Shown here piece by piece: positions 1 through 7,283 of a stretch of DNA of 56,010 nucleotides. Below the pieces are notes generated by a model. It did not search any database. It had not been told where the DNA came from and saw only the letters and a program-made list of their open reading frames with translations. The stretch spans positions 1 through 56,010 of IMG/VR virus record IMGVR_UViG_3300012005_000008; one strand, written 5' to 3'. A program made the position numbers and the translations under genes. Every line of letters starts with the position of its first letter. Position 1 is the stretch's first letter. The stretch is from a virus.

Positions 1-108
1 CCAGCAGTAGCAATTCCTGCTTCTGAAGCAGCCATAGCTGTAGCAGCTTCACCAGCAGTAGCAATTCCTGCTTCTGAAGCAGCCATAGCTGTAGCAGCTT
101 CACCAGCA
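1..108. repeat. 51-bp tandem direct repeat inside the tape-measure-like gene
   Basis: Two exact copies of a 51-base unit occupy 1-51 and 52-102, and the first six bases of a third copy follow at 103-108. The unit is a multiple of three and encodes a 17-residue Ala-rich repeat (core AATAMAASEAGIATAGE) in the minus-strand gene. The array may extend beyond the left edge, so the copy number is unknown. Confidence 0.95.
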
Positions 109-2015
109 ACCCCACCCATTCCTAGCATTGATGCAAAGGCTGGTACTACCTTCTTAAGAACTGAAAACGCTACACCAAGTCCACGCTTAAATAAAACCAT
201 ACCCATGATAACACCAGGAACGGCAAGAGCAAAGTCAATCAAAGGACCACTAGCCAATGATTTCATCTGATCAGACAATAATGCAGTTACCTTTAAAAGA
301 TCTGCACTATATGAGTTTTGTGCTACTGCATCTTCTGCTGCTTTCTTACGATCAGCTAGCTCTTTTGGAGAGAATGTATTTGGATCAGTTTGATCTAATC
401 CTTTTGCTCTTGCTGTTGCAAGATCTTTACCAAAATCAAACATCCCCTTGCCTGCAGCTCCAGAACCTTCATAATATGCTTTTGCTGCTGTATTACTAAA
501 TTCATTAGTGCGCTGCATGACATTTGCGCGACTCTTTTCCATTTCGCGAGATAGACCAGCGTACTCATTTGACCGTTTAAAGTTATATAAATCTTCCTCA
601 CTTCCGCCGCCGTTAAGAAGCTGCGCATATTTTTGCATGGTTCCAGCATGCTTATCTAACTCTTCACCTTGGGCTTTAAACCTTGGATCTGCTTTTTGCT
701 GCGAAGAGAATTGCTGGAATAAATTTTGAAGGTTTACCGCTTCGGAATTCTTCTGTTGAATATTATTCTTATTGGGATCATACATATTCTCAAGCCTATC
801 ATTAAACTTGATAATTTGATCAGTAGATAATCCCATCGCCTTCAAGTTTCCTTGACGCTCCATGATTTCCTGCATTACAACGGCAACTTGTGACTTGTCT
901 AAGGTGTTTAGCCTTGAACGGAGCGTTGTCTCATTAACTTGCTGGTCCATCAAGTTTTCATAGTCTTTTGCTGAATCTCCGTATAAACCTGAAAATTCTT
1001 TAAATTGCTTTTTCATGGCCGCCATTGTGGCCATATAAGCTTTTTGATCCTTTATATTTTTAACAGGACTATTTGCATCTAATGGATTGTCACGTTGATC
1101 TAACAATCCAACGTTCTTAGATGTCTTAATGAAAGCTATTGCAGCTTCATTTGCGTGAACCCCAAGATAACCTAAGTCATCCTTAACATTACGAATTTGC
1201 TTCTCAAACTTTTCAATACCAGTAGCACCAGCTCCATATTGAAGAACCAAATCTCGATTTTCTCCAACCGCCTTCTCGAAATCTTGAATCGTCATGCGAA
1301 GTTTAACGGCAGATAAGTTAACCTGGAATAGAGTTCCTAGCAAACCACGCTCGGTTAACCTATTGGCTTGGTCATAGATCTTATCTAGACCTGCTGCCAT
1401 GTGCTTAAAGCCCTCTGACACTGAGAACAAGCTGAGGGCAGATTGTTTATATTTTTCAATAAGGTCACCGATACCCTTATTGTGTTTCTCGAGCAATCCA
1501 ATATTTTCAGTACGATGTTTGATTTCACTGCGAATGGTTGGAATACCATTCTCTAGTGAATCAAAGTAATCACTGGTGATTCCTTTGCTTAAGGCTTGTG
1601 CCTTAGCAGCATCTTTTAACGCGCTTGATACCTTATCATTAAGTTCATTCTGATATTTTGTTTTCTTAGCTTGATCTGTGGAACCCTTAATAATTTTCCC
1701 ATAGGTGTCTTGCAAAGCAGCAACGGTCTTTTCTAATCCAGCCTTATATCGTCCGTTAAGCTTATAGAGATCAGAGTAATCATCTTCAAGCTTAGAGAGG
1801 ACCTTGCTTAGTTCTTTCGTGTTGGTAATCTTACCTTGGTCTGCCTCATTAATGAGCTTAGAGTTTGCTAGCTGCTGAGCGATCGACTTTGTGAGCTTAT
1901 CTGCGTCCTTAGTGCTCAGCTTGTCAGTGAGGTCATTGAGCATAGATGACGCGTTTGATAGGTCGCGTAAGATGCTTTGGAGAACTCGGCTGCTGTCGTT
2001 GAGTGAATCGGCCAT
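1..2015 (-). CDS. Tape-measure-like virion protein (5' part, runs off left edge)
   Basis: An open frame runs without a stop from an ATG at 2015 to the left window edge, giving 671 visible residues. It starts MADSLNDSSRVLQ and is rich in Lys, Gln, Glu and Ala with long predicted helical/coiled-coil stretches. Near the visible end there is a hydrophobic segment (around DFALAVPGVIMGMVLF), followed by Ala/Gly-rich sequence containing a 17-residue tandem repeat. Long helical coils followed by hydrophobic segments are typical of tail tape-measure proteins, and the gene stands divergent from a gp26-type hub gene. Homology was not recognised, so the function rests on architecture and position. An AGGAA ribosome-binding site lies 8-12 bases before the ATG and a TAAATA-type late motif lies about 30 bases upstream. 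The gene is easy to miss because its stop codon is outside the window. Confidence 0.7.
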   Translation of the reverse strand, partial: MADSLNDSSRVLQSILRDLSNASSMLNDLTDKLSTKDADKLTKSIAQQLANSKLINEADQGKITNTKELSKVLSKLEDDYSDLYKLNGRYKAGLEKTVAALQDTYGKIIKGSTDQAKKTKYQNELNDKVSSALKDAAKAQALSKGITSDYFDSLENGIPTIRSEIKHRTENIGLLEKHNKGIGDLIEKYKQSALSLFSVSEGFKHMAAGLDKIYDQANRLTERGLLGTLFQVNLSAVKLRMTIQDFEKAVGENRDLVLQYGAGATGIEKFEKQIRNVKDDLGYLGVHANEAAIAFIKTSKNVGLLDQRDNPLDANSPVKNIKDQKAYMATMAAMKKQFKEFSGLYGDSAKDYENLMDQQVNETTLRSRLNTLDKSQVAVVMQEIMERQGNLKAMGLSTDQIIKFNDRLENMYDPNKNNIQQKNSEAVNLQNLFQQFSSQQKADPRFKAQGEELDKHAGTMQKYAQLLNGGGSEEDLYNFKRSNEYAGLSREMEKSRANVMQRTNEFSNTAAKAYYEGSGAAGKGMFDFGKDLATARAKGLDQTDPNTFSPKELADRKKAAEDAVAQNSYSADLLKVTALLSDQMKSLASGPLIDFALAVPGVIMGMVLFKRGLGVAFSVLKKVVPAFASMLGMGGVAGEAATAMAASEAGIATAGEAATAMAASEAGIATA

Positions 2016-2026
2016 AGTGAAAATTC

Positions 2027-2034
2027 CTAAATAG
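2027..2034 (+). promoter_or_regulatory. Putative late promoter CTAAATAG
   Basis: TAAATA-type motif 31 bases before the ATG of the plus-strand gene at 2065. It resembles the T4 late -10 element TATAAATA read by gp55. Confidence 0.5.
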
Positions 2035-2045
2035 AATACCAACTT

Positions 2046-2053
2046 CTATTTAC
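2046..2053 (-). promoter_or_regulatory. Putative late promoter GTAAATAG (minus strand)
   Basis: The minus strand reads GTAAATAG about 30 bases before the ATG of the tape-measure-like gene at 2015. It faces the plus-strand motif at 2027-2034, making a divergent late-promoter pair in a 50-base gap. Confidence 0.5.
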
Positions 2054-2064
2054 ACAGGAATGCC

Positions 2065-2451
2065 ATGTCAGATGATTTGAAAAAGCTTGGAATAATCTTC
2101 CAAGATCCGCTAATTGTTGAAAAATACTATCAAAATCTCAAAGGAATCTTCATCTCTGGAATCGGTAAGCCAGACATGCAGGGAATGTTCCTAGATTTGA
2201 ACGCCCTCCCAAGCGTTCCATTTAACTTCAAGGAAGCGGTAATTAAGTGGTTAGTGTATGTCAATCTCACAAGAATACTTAAGGGTAGTGATCCGATCAT
2301 AACCTTACAGTTAGTCTTACAATGCCCAGTTTGGAAGATCATTAAGCCACCGATTCAACGGCTAACCCTAACCAAGGAAAATCTCTTTGGTAAACCAGCC
2401 ATTCTAGCTCACGGACAAAAGAAGAAGCCGAGTGGTATAAATAAAGGTTGA
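2065..2451 (+). CDS. Hypothetical protein upstream of gp26-like hub gene
   Basis: A 128-residue protein with no recognised domain. It has a hydrophobic middle (KWLVYVNLTRIL) and a basic C-terminus (GQKKKPSGINKG). The ATG at 2065 is preceded by AGGAA, and a late-type motif lies at 2027. Its place directly ahead of the gp26-like gene suggests a role in tail or baseplate assembly; that is inference from neighbourhood only. Confidence 0.75.
   Translation: MSDDLKKLGIIFQDPLIVEKYYQNLKGIFISGIGKPDMQGMFLDLNALPSVPFNFKEAVIKWLVYVNLTRILKGSDPIITLQLVLQCPVWKIIKPPIQRLTLTKENLFGKPAILAHGQKKKPSGINKG
2436..2443 (+). promoter_or_regulatory. Putative late promoter TATAAATA
   Basis: Exact T4-type late promoter octamer, 35 bases ahead of the gp26-like gene. 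It lies within the last codons of the preceding gene. Confidence 0.65.
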
Positions 2452-2478
2452 TATAGCACATACCACAGGAGTTACTGA

Positions 2479-3303
2479 ATGAACACCAATCCCCTTCTCG
2501 GCAAAGTAAAGCTTCCAGGACGCGTCTTTAACCTTCCGTCGAAGGGTATGTTCTACCGTCCTGGAGAAGTCCTAGCTGAAAATATCAAAGATGGAGAAAT
2601 TCAAGTTAAGCCGATGTCTGCGTTGGCTGAACTGAAGATGCGATCAGCTGACTTGCTGATGTCTGGAAAGGTACTCGGAGAGGTATGTGCGGAATGTGTA
2701 CCAGAGATCCTTCACCCTGAAAAGCTGGTGACAAAGGATGTAGATGCGTTGTTTGCCTTCCTTGTTATCTCTACCTACGGATCAACAAAAGATATAAAGT
2801 CAATTCACGAGTGTGAAAATGCTAAGGTTCATGATTACTCCGTAAGCCTAGACCCGATCGTCGGAGATCCCCATAATCAAGTCCTTGAACACAAGGACTT
2901 GATCTACTCTGTTGAGATATCAACTGGACAAAGGGTGGTGCTCAAGCCGGTGACGTTCACCGATAGCCTGGAGCTCTTAAGCTTGCGTCAAGAGATAGGT
3001 CGAATTGAGATGGCTGGATCTCAAGTAAGTTCGGCGTTGATTGAAAAGATGGTCATCAATGACTTGCTTTGCGTCATTGATGCCGTAGAGGATGAGTCGA
3101 TTCAGCTCCGTGTTACAGATCGAGCGATGATCACGGAGTGGTTGAGAGAGCTTGGTAGCAAGGATACCACCAAAATAGTTGAAGCTGCCAATAAGACAGC
3201 TGATTGGGGATTTGACTTCGGAGTAAAAATTAAGTGTAAGGACTGCGGAGCTGAGTACCGGCATGGACTCGAGCTCAATCCGATAAATTTTTTCTCGGGG
3301 TGA
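2479..3303 (+). CDS. 26: Baseplate hub protein, T4 gp26-like
   Basis: A 274-residue protein of the T4_baseplate (gp26) type. The N-terminus (GRVFNLPSKGMFY) and the following VKPMSALAELKMRSADLL stretch are characteristic of this family, in which gp26 takes part in hub assembly of the baseplate. The C-terminal part carries a CKDCG pair (around residue 253) that could form half a metal site or a disulfide. It is longer than T4 gp26 (about 208 residues). An AGGAG site precedes the ATG, and the exact late octamer TATAAATA lies upstream. Its stop overlaps the GTG start of the next gene, indicating translational coupling. Confidence 0.85.
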   Translation: MNTNPLLGKVKLPGRVFNLPSKGMFYRPGEVLAENIKDGEIQVKPMSALAELKMRSADLLMSGKVLGEVCAECVPEILHPEKLVTKDVDALFAFLVISTYGSTKDIKSIHECENAKVHDYSVSLDPIVGDPHNQVLEHKDLIYSVEISTGQRVVLKPVTFTDSLELLSLRQEIGRIEMAGSQVSSALIEKMVINDLLCVIDAVEDESIQLRVTDRAMITEWLRELGSKDTTKIVEAANKTADWGFDFGVKIKCKDCGAEYRHGLELNPINFFSG

Positions 3304-3536
3304 TTGACACGAATGACCATCAGCTAATTGGTCAAGTAATTTCGACCTTCACCCGTCAAAACGAAGCCCTGTTAGATCAGATAACGTCAATCGGGTACTA
3401 CATGCGTGGACATTACTCGAGAGATGACATTTGGTCTTTAACGTTTGTTGAGCGTGAAAAAGATATTGAGTTCTTGAACAAGAGGATGGAGGACGCCAAG
3501 GAGATGATGAAGAATGGCGTCCAGGTGTTTATTTAG
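3300..3536 (+). CDS. Small baseplate-assembly protein, gp51 position
   Basis: A 78-residue acidic, helical protein starting with GTG (3300) that overlaps the stop of the gp26-like gene. It has the pattern SIGYYMRGHYSRDDIWSLT followed by a charged helix. In T4, gene 51, which assists hub assembly, directly follows gene 26, and tail-assembly chaperone-like proteins of this size follow gp26-type genes in related phages. Sequence identity to gp51 was not established, so the assignment rests on order and size. Confidence 0.65.
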   Translation: MIDTNDHQLIGQVISTFTRQNEALLDQITSIGYYMRGHYSRDDIWSLTFVEREKDIEFLNKRMEDAKEMMKNGVQVFI

Positions 3537-3843
3537 GAAGTGCTGCAAATTCTGTACAACCATGACCGGTAAAAACATAGCAAATCAAATCTCCTGGTAG
3601 GTTCCAAAAAATCATCTTAAAGAATGCCCAGATGATTTGACCTACTGGAACCAAAATTTCCCAAAGTCCACCGTAGAATCCAACCCTCCAGAGAGCGATA
3701 GCTCCAAAAATCAGAAGTACCCAAAAGATAAGAGTTAGACCATCCTTCATCCAGTTTGGAAGGATACGACCTAAGACATAAAGAACTCCACCGATGATAG
3801 CAGTTTGCTTGAGGTCTTTATAGTCTTCGTTGAAATCTTGCAT
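3529..3843 (-). CDS. Small multi-pass membrane protein
   Basis: A 104-residue protein with three hydrophobic stretches: a weaker one near residues 15-28, a strong one (LIFWVLLIFGAIALW) near 38-52, and one (WAFFKMIFWNLPGDLICYVF) near 72-91. It is predicted to insert in the inner membrane. No family was recognised. It is the first gene behind a TTTACT-N17-TATAAT promoter, so it is probably expressed early. Its 3' end overlaps the end of the convergent gp51-position gene by 8 bases. Confidence 0.7.
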   Translation of the reverse strand: MQDFNEDYKDLKQTAIIGGVLYVLGRILPNWMKDGLTLIFWVLLIFGAIALWRVGFYGGLWEILVPVGQIIWAFFKMIFWNLPGDLICYVFTGHGCTEFAALPK

Positions 3844-3880
3844 GGTAGCTCCTAATTAAGGTGTTCCTGTCGATAGATTT

Positions 3881-3909
3881 ATTATAATCTGACTAAGACT
3901 AGAAGTAAA
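3881..3909 (-). promoter_or_regulatory. Early-type (sigma70-like) promoter TTTACT-N17-TATAAT
   Basis: On the minus strand, TTTACT (plus 3904-3909) is followed by exactly 17 bases and TATAAT (plus 3881-3886). It sits about 38 bases ahead of the membrane-protein start at 3843. Three more copies of this arrangement occur in the window. Confidence 0.75.
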
Positions 3910-3919
3910 CAACTAATTA

Positions 3920-4000
3920 CCGAGGCGATAGCCGAGTATGGTGGAAGGCGCCAGCCGACACCTGAAGAGGACCGGCTTCTGGTCCGAGGCACTACTTGAA
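3920..4000. other. GC-rich intergenic element with hairpin potential
   Basis: The gap between the membrane protein promoter and the stop of the next minus-strand gene holds about 75 bases that are visibly richer in G and C than the surroundings. The hairpin GGACC-GGCTTCT-GGTCC lies near 3974-3990, and pairable GGTG/CACC and AGCCG/CGGCT segments lie before it. It could be a structured RNA, a terminator for the minus-strand genes, or the relic of a gene: a 22-codon ATG-initiated frame and two longer frames without ATG are open through it. None of these is proven. Confidence 0.35.
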
Positions 4001-4002
4001 AC

Positions 4003-4659
4003 CTAGATTTGTTTGGGTTGAAGTTTACCGCAACGCTTCAAGAAATCGATGATCCATGGATCAGTTTTAATTTTTTGAGTTCCGATGGCAGGTCTCTCCG
4101 CCGAGGAACTCACATCTTGGCGCTTGAAATCTTTATATGATTCATGTATAGTGGTTACAGTTGATTTATCTTTAACTAAATCACGAATAATAACCTTGAA
4201 TGAAGTCACCCAATAGCAAACCATCTTTAAAAACCACATCATCTTCTTCCCATGTTGCTCCGTAATAAACTGGAGAACGCTCTTAAAGAAGCTCATGAAT
4301 TCATCGACCGCGGCTTGGCCTTGGTCCTTAATCCACCGAACCAATTGCTTCAACAATCCGCGATAATCATAGGTTGAAATTTGACCAGCCCCAAGGTTAT
4401 GTCCTTGAACTAGTGGATACACCGTGTTGATGTGTTTGACGTAACCTCGCTGTCCAAGCTCTTTAACGAAAAGAGACTTGGACAGCTTTATTGATTCTCT
4501 GGTCGCAAAGCCTACCGATGCCCACTTGATGATGTGGGCAACCTGTACACGCTGTGTTGAGGACCATCGAGACGGATTAACATCTCGATATTGTAGCTCA
4601 AAGCTTCGTTGAGCCTCTAGGTGCGATGACTTCCGAGGCTTATAAACCTTTGGAATCAT
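4003..4659 (-). CDS. Hypothetical phage protein
   Basis: A 218-residue basic protein with no recognised family. The N-terminal third is rich in Arg, Ser and Gln. The middle contains an aromatic, amphipathic segment (MMWFLKMVCYWVTSFKVII, about residues 139-157) that could touch a membrane. The ATG overlaps the stop of the preceding gene at 4656 (ATGA), so it is the last member of a coupled string of minus-strand genes. Confidence 0.65.
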   Translation of the reverse strand: MIPKVYKPRKSSHLEAQRSFELQYRDVNPSRWSSTQRVQVAHIIKWASVGFATRESIKLSKSLFVKELGQRGYVKHINTVYPLVQGHNLGAGQISTYDYRGLLKQLVRWIKDQGQAAVDEFMSFFKSVLQFITEQHGKKMMWFLKMVCYWVTSFKVIIRDLVKDKSTVTTIHESYKDFKRQDVSSSAERPAIGTQKIKTDPWIIDFLKRCGKLQPKQI

Positions 4660-4922
4660 TTACGGCGAGAATCCTCGATCTTCTCCATCTCCTTCTTAAG
4701 GTGGAGATAAACAGCTCGCTGTGATCGTGGAGCTACTCGTTTTTGTCCGTCGAATACGTGGAGCTTTTCAACTCCAACTTCCCCGTCCTCTCCAGACTTT
4801 TGGACCATGACATCCTTAGCTGTATTTTTCACGGTGATGAATTCGTGAACTGGGAGCTCACCTTGTTGCTTTTGGAGATTGCGGACAAGCTTCCGCAGTG
4901 CTTTTGCTTTCTTTGAGTTCAT
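4656..4922 (-). CDS. Small basic hypothetical protein
   Basis: An 88-residue Lys/Arg-rich protein (MNSKKAKALRKLVRNLQKQ at the start, EKIEDSRRK at the end), possibly nucleic-acid binding from charge alone. No strong ribosome-binding site is visible before the ATG at 4922. The gene begins just after the stop of the 46-codon gene at 4941. It overlaps the next gene by 4 bases. Confidence 0.6.
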   Translation of the reverse strand: MNSKKAKALRKLVRNLQKQQGELPVHEFITVKNTAKDVMVQKSGEDGEVGVEKLHVFDGQKRVAPRSQRAVYLHLKKEMEKIEDSRRK

Positions 4923-4940
4923 ATATTTTATCGTTTAAAA

Positions 4941-5081
4941 TTACATTAGGTAATGCTCGCATTGCTCTTGTTCTTCCCAGGCGCGGCTCAAGAACCGAAC
5001 CTGATCCCATGACACCACGATGAAGGTTGGCCACCAATATGGTAGCGTCGCCATCACCGCTAAATCTATGATCAAGTACAT
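4941..5081 (-). CDS. 46-residue hypothetical protein with strong ribosome-binding site
   Basis: A short frame beginning MYLIIDLAVMATLPYWW and ending EEQEQCEHYLM. GGAGG stands 5 bases before its ATG, and the start lies 15 bases after the stop of the nuclease gene, so it fills the gap between two coupled genes. A longer frame in another phase (TTG start at 5115, 85 codons) overlaps both neighbours and is less likely. The aromatic core may be membrane-associated. No family recognised. Confidence 0.6.
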   Translation of the reverse strand: MYLIIDLAVMATLPYWWPTFIVVSWDQVRFLSRAWEEQEQCEHYLM

Positions 5082-5096
5082 ACTTGCCTCCACATA

Positions 5097-5663
5097 TTAG
5101 GAAACTTTCCACCAATCCAAATCTAATAGAGCTTCCTTTAGCAGGAAAACTGTAATGGATCTGTACGGCTCATTATATACCATCGTCAATGTGGCGCTGG
5201 TATTCTTAGGGGGTTTAGTTGTGATCGTATCAACGCCGCAGTAGGTCTCGGTGCGATTGAACTTGAAGATCAATAGTGGCTCTTTAGACACCTTCTGGGC
5301 ATCGGTTGACGCTTGCTCAAACCACCCACGAATCTGGGTGTTGGGTTTAAAAAGCATGTCAAAGGAGTCACACTCTTTATAAAATTTACACTCGAGCGAG
5401 AACCGAAGCTTCCAACCATGATCCTTGAACACATCTTCTTCATTGGTAGGAACTACGTCTCCTACAAATAAAGACGCCGCCGCATTTGAGTAACGGTGCA
5501 TGAATCGACTGTTAACTCCGCCGAGGATAGCACCGGATGATTGTGACCGACGAAATTGCATCGGTGGTAGAGCTTCGGTCAAGATCTTACAGACCTTGTT
5601 CTCAAACCCGCCGCCCTTGGCCTTGCTGTTGACCCTTTTCTTTTTAATTACTTCTTCGGACAT
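5097..5663 (-). CDS. PD-(D/E)XK nuclease, resolvase/endonuclease-like
   Basis: A 188-residue protein with the signature of PD-(D/E)XK nucleases: GGGFENKV (Glu21 on the first helix), a GD pair at residues 68-69, and ECK at 91-93, which would supply the metal-binding Asp, Glu and catalytic Lys. RRSQSSG before the GD resembles phage Holliday-junction-resolvase-like endonucleases. The likely role is DNA processing during recombination or packaging. It overlaps the preceding gene by 16 bases. The exact subfamily cannot be told by eye. Confidence 0.75.
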   Translation of the reverse strand: MSEEVIKKKRVNSKAKGGGFENKVCKILTEALPPMQFRRSQSSGAILGGVNSRFMHRYSNAAASLFVGDVVPTNEEDVFKDHGWKLRFSLECKFYKECDSFDMLFKPNTQIRGWFEQASTDAQKVSKEPLLIFKFNRTETYCGVDTITTKPPKNTSATLTMVYNEPYRSITVFLLKEALLDLDWWKVS

Positions 5664-5875
5664 GGTGGTTTGACAAACATTGCTTTACATTTAATTATTT
5701 CAGTGTCAAAAAATTCTACAGTGAAAAGTGTTCCTGAGCTCGTTTGCTTAACTTTAACATCTACGCAACCATTAACGCGTTTAAGCATCGCTCTACGTCC
5801 AGTTTCTAGGGTTTCAAACATGGTGCTAAAGATTACCTTCCTGATGGCTTCTTCGCGCTTACTTATCTTCATCAT
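5648..5875 (-). CDS. Small hypothetical protein
   Basis: A 75-residue protein with a basic N-terminal helix (KISKREEAIRKVIFSTMFE) followed by beta-rich sequence ending KPPCPKK. It is coupled to the glycosyltransferase gene upstream by an ATGA overlap. No family recognised. Confidence 0.6.
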   Translation of the reverse strand: MMKISKREEAIRKVIFSTMFETLETGRRAMLKRVNGCVDVKVKQTSSGTLFTVEFFDTEIIKCKAMFVKPPCPKK

Positions 5876-6816
5876 CTTCTCTCATCTGGGTTATAATATG
5901 CTCTTGGTTCAGCTGTTTGTTCCCTTAGGTTGATTCCAAAGGTGCTCTCCCAGCTGTTTATCGTTCTAACGTTACCAAGACCATATTTATTTAGGTGGAT
6001 GATAGAAGTGGGTAGCGCATCCCTAGAAGATTTTAACCCAACCAGCACCAGGCACCGCTCGATAGATCTACTATTCAAAAATGAATCATGGGGGCTGGCT
6101 GACTGGATGGTATGGTGCTCGTGCTGTTGATATTGTCGATACGCATGATAGCAAAAACAAAATCGTGGTGAGAAGCTGGTGTAACCTTTTGTCCATAGCC
6201 TCATCGCGATTGAAAATTCTTCTCCGTGAAAATAATAATATGGATCACATGGAATATCTTCACAGATGGTTCCACGAGAAAATAAAACTCCAGCAGCGAT
6301 GAATGGAGTCATCAGCGGTTTAGCGGTAGGCTTGTACATCTTCATGGAGATGGCAGCCCCGACGGTGATGGGTATCTTCTGATAGAAATGGTGAAGCTTT
6401 AGCTCATTGAATTCAGCTTCATACCGTTCACCGGTGGCGATAACAAAATTAGGAGGGAACGTTGTTAGGACGGGCTTTTCAGCCAAGCACCCTTCAAGCT
6501 CCAGTTTCAACTTGAGATCCCATTGAGGCACAAACCTCATGTGACTGTCAGATTGAAAGAAGTATTTTTCTCCGTTGTAATGTTTGAATGCTTCTGCACG
6601 AGCCTTGGTCGGACCTTCTGCCCAGCTTGATTCAAAGAAGTGTAGCTCAACTTGCGAAGAACGGATACACACATAATCTCGCCACTTCGGCATCTCATCT
6701 TGGATGATGACACATATGTGAAGCTTCTCTGGATATTTCGCGGTCTCAATCATATCCCTGACGGTATTGATGACGTCAAGGTCTCTATAACAAACAATGC
6801 TTACGAAGGTATCCAA
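5872..6816 (-). CDS. GlcNAc-transferase-like glycosyltransferase (Skp1 GnT1 family)
   Basis: A 314-residue GT-A type glycosyltransferase. The start (FVSIVCYRDLDVINTVRD) fits the family that includes Dictyostelium Skp1 GlcNAc-transferase, GnT1 (Pfam GlcNAc). So do EGPTKARAEA, the metal-binding DSH at 90-92 inside FFQSDSHMRFVPQWD, and FHGEEFSIAMRLWTKGY (HGEE at 197-200). Family members use UDP-GlcNAc, and GnT1 attaches it to hydroxyproline. The bacterial and phage members are not characterised as far as I know. There is no signal peptide, so action in the host cytoplasm is expected. A prolyl-hydroxylase-like gene is present at 41456. The neighbours are a phosphatase gene upstream and a small coupled gene downstream. 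Confidence 0.85.
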   Translation of the reverse strand: MDTFVSIVCYRDLDVINTVRDMIETAKYPEKLHICVIIQDEMPKWRDYVCIRSSQVELHFFESSWAEGPTKARAEAFKHYNGEKYFFQSDSHMRFVPQWDLKLKLELEGCLAEKPVLTTFPPNFVIATGERYEAEFNELKLHHFYQKIPITVGAAISMKMYKPTAKPLMTPFIAAGVLFSRGTICEDIPCDPYYYFHGEEFSIAMRLWTKGYTSFSPRFCFCYHAYRQYQQHEHHTIQSASPHDSFLNSRSIERCLVLVGLKSSRDALPTSIIHLNKYGLGNVRTINSWESTFGINLREQTAEPRAYYNPDERR

Positions 6817-7278
6817 CTATTTTTTCATCCAAGACTCAATTTCAGCTTTATCTAGTAACCAACGCTCAAATGTCTTATTTGAGAGACAGATTTCAGAGCG
6901 CGTTGACCTAATTAGAGCAATAGCATCTAACGGTTTCTTGCCTTGATAAATTAGAGCTAGGGCTACGATCAATGCTGATCGATTTATGCCGGCCGTACAA
7001 TGGACTAACGTTGGACCCTTCTTGATACAATCTAGCACCATCTTCGCCAATGTATGAATCATCTCAATCTTTGGCATATATTCTGCATCATCGAATGGCT
7101 GACACACAACCATTTGACCTATTGCGACATGATATGTCGGTCGGCCATTAAGCGCAAACACATACTTCATGTCATGAATTGACGATGGGTGAGATCCTAA
7201 CCAAAGGTTAGGAATAATTTCATGCTTGGCTGCGACTATACCGAGCTCTACTTCATCGCTATAATTTGATTTTGACAT
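6817..7278 (-). CDS. Dual-specificity / tyrosine phosphatase
   Basis: A 153-residue protein with the cysteine-phosphatase loop HCTAGINRS (Cys94, Arg100). The preceding segment contains Asp residues (DDAEYMP, about 63-69) that can serve as general acid. Size and the start (IIPNLWLGSHPSS) fit a minimal dual-specificity phosphatase without extra domains. It would remove phosphate from Ser/Thr/Tyr or from a small molecule in the host cytoplasm. The gene is one base upstream of the glycosyltransferase start, so the two are probably co-translated. The substrate is unknown. Confidence 0.88.
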   Translation of the reverse strand: MSKSNYSDEVELGIVAAKHEIIPNLWLGSHPSSIHDMKYVFALNGRPTYHVAIGQMVVCQPFDDAEYMPKIEMIHTLAKMVLDCIKKGPTLVHCTAGINRSALIVALALIYQGKKPLDAIALIRSTRSEICLSNKTFERWLLDKAEIESWMKK

Positions 7279-7283
7279 ATAAT

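Noticed and set aside
4858-5115. 85-codon minus-strand ORF with TTG start
   Set aside because: It overlaps the nuclease gene by 19 bases and the next gene by 65 bases, has a weak start, and competes with a 46-codon frame that has a strong ribosome-binding site.
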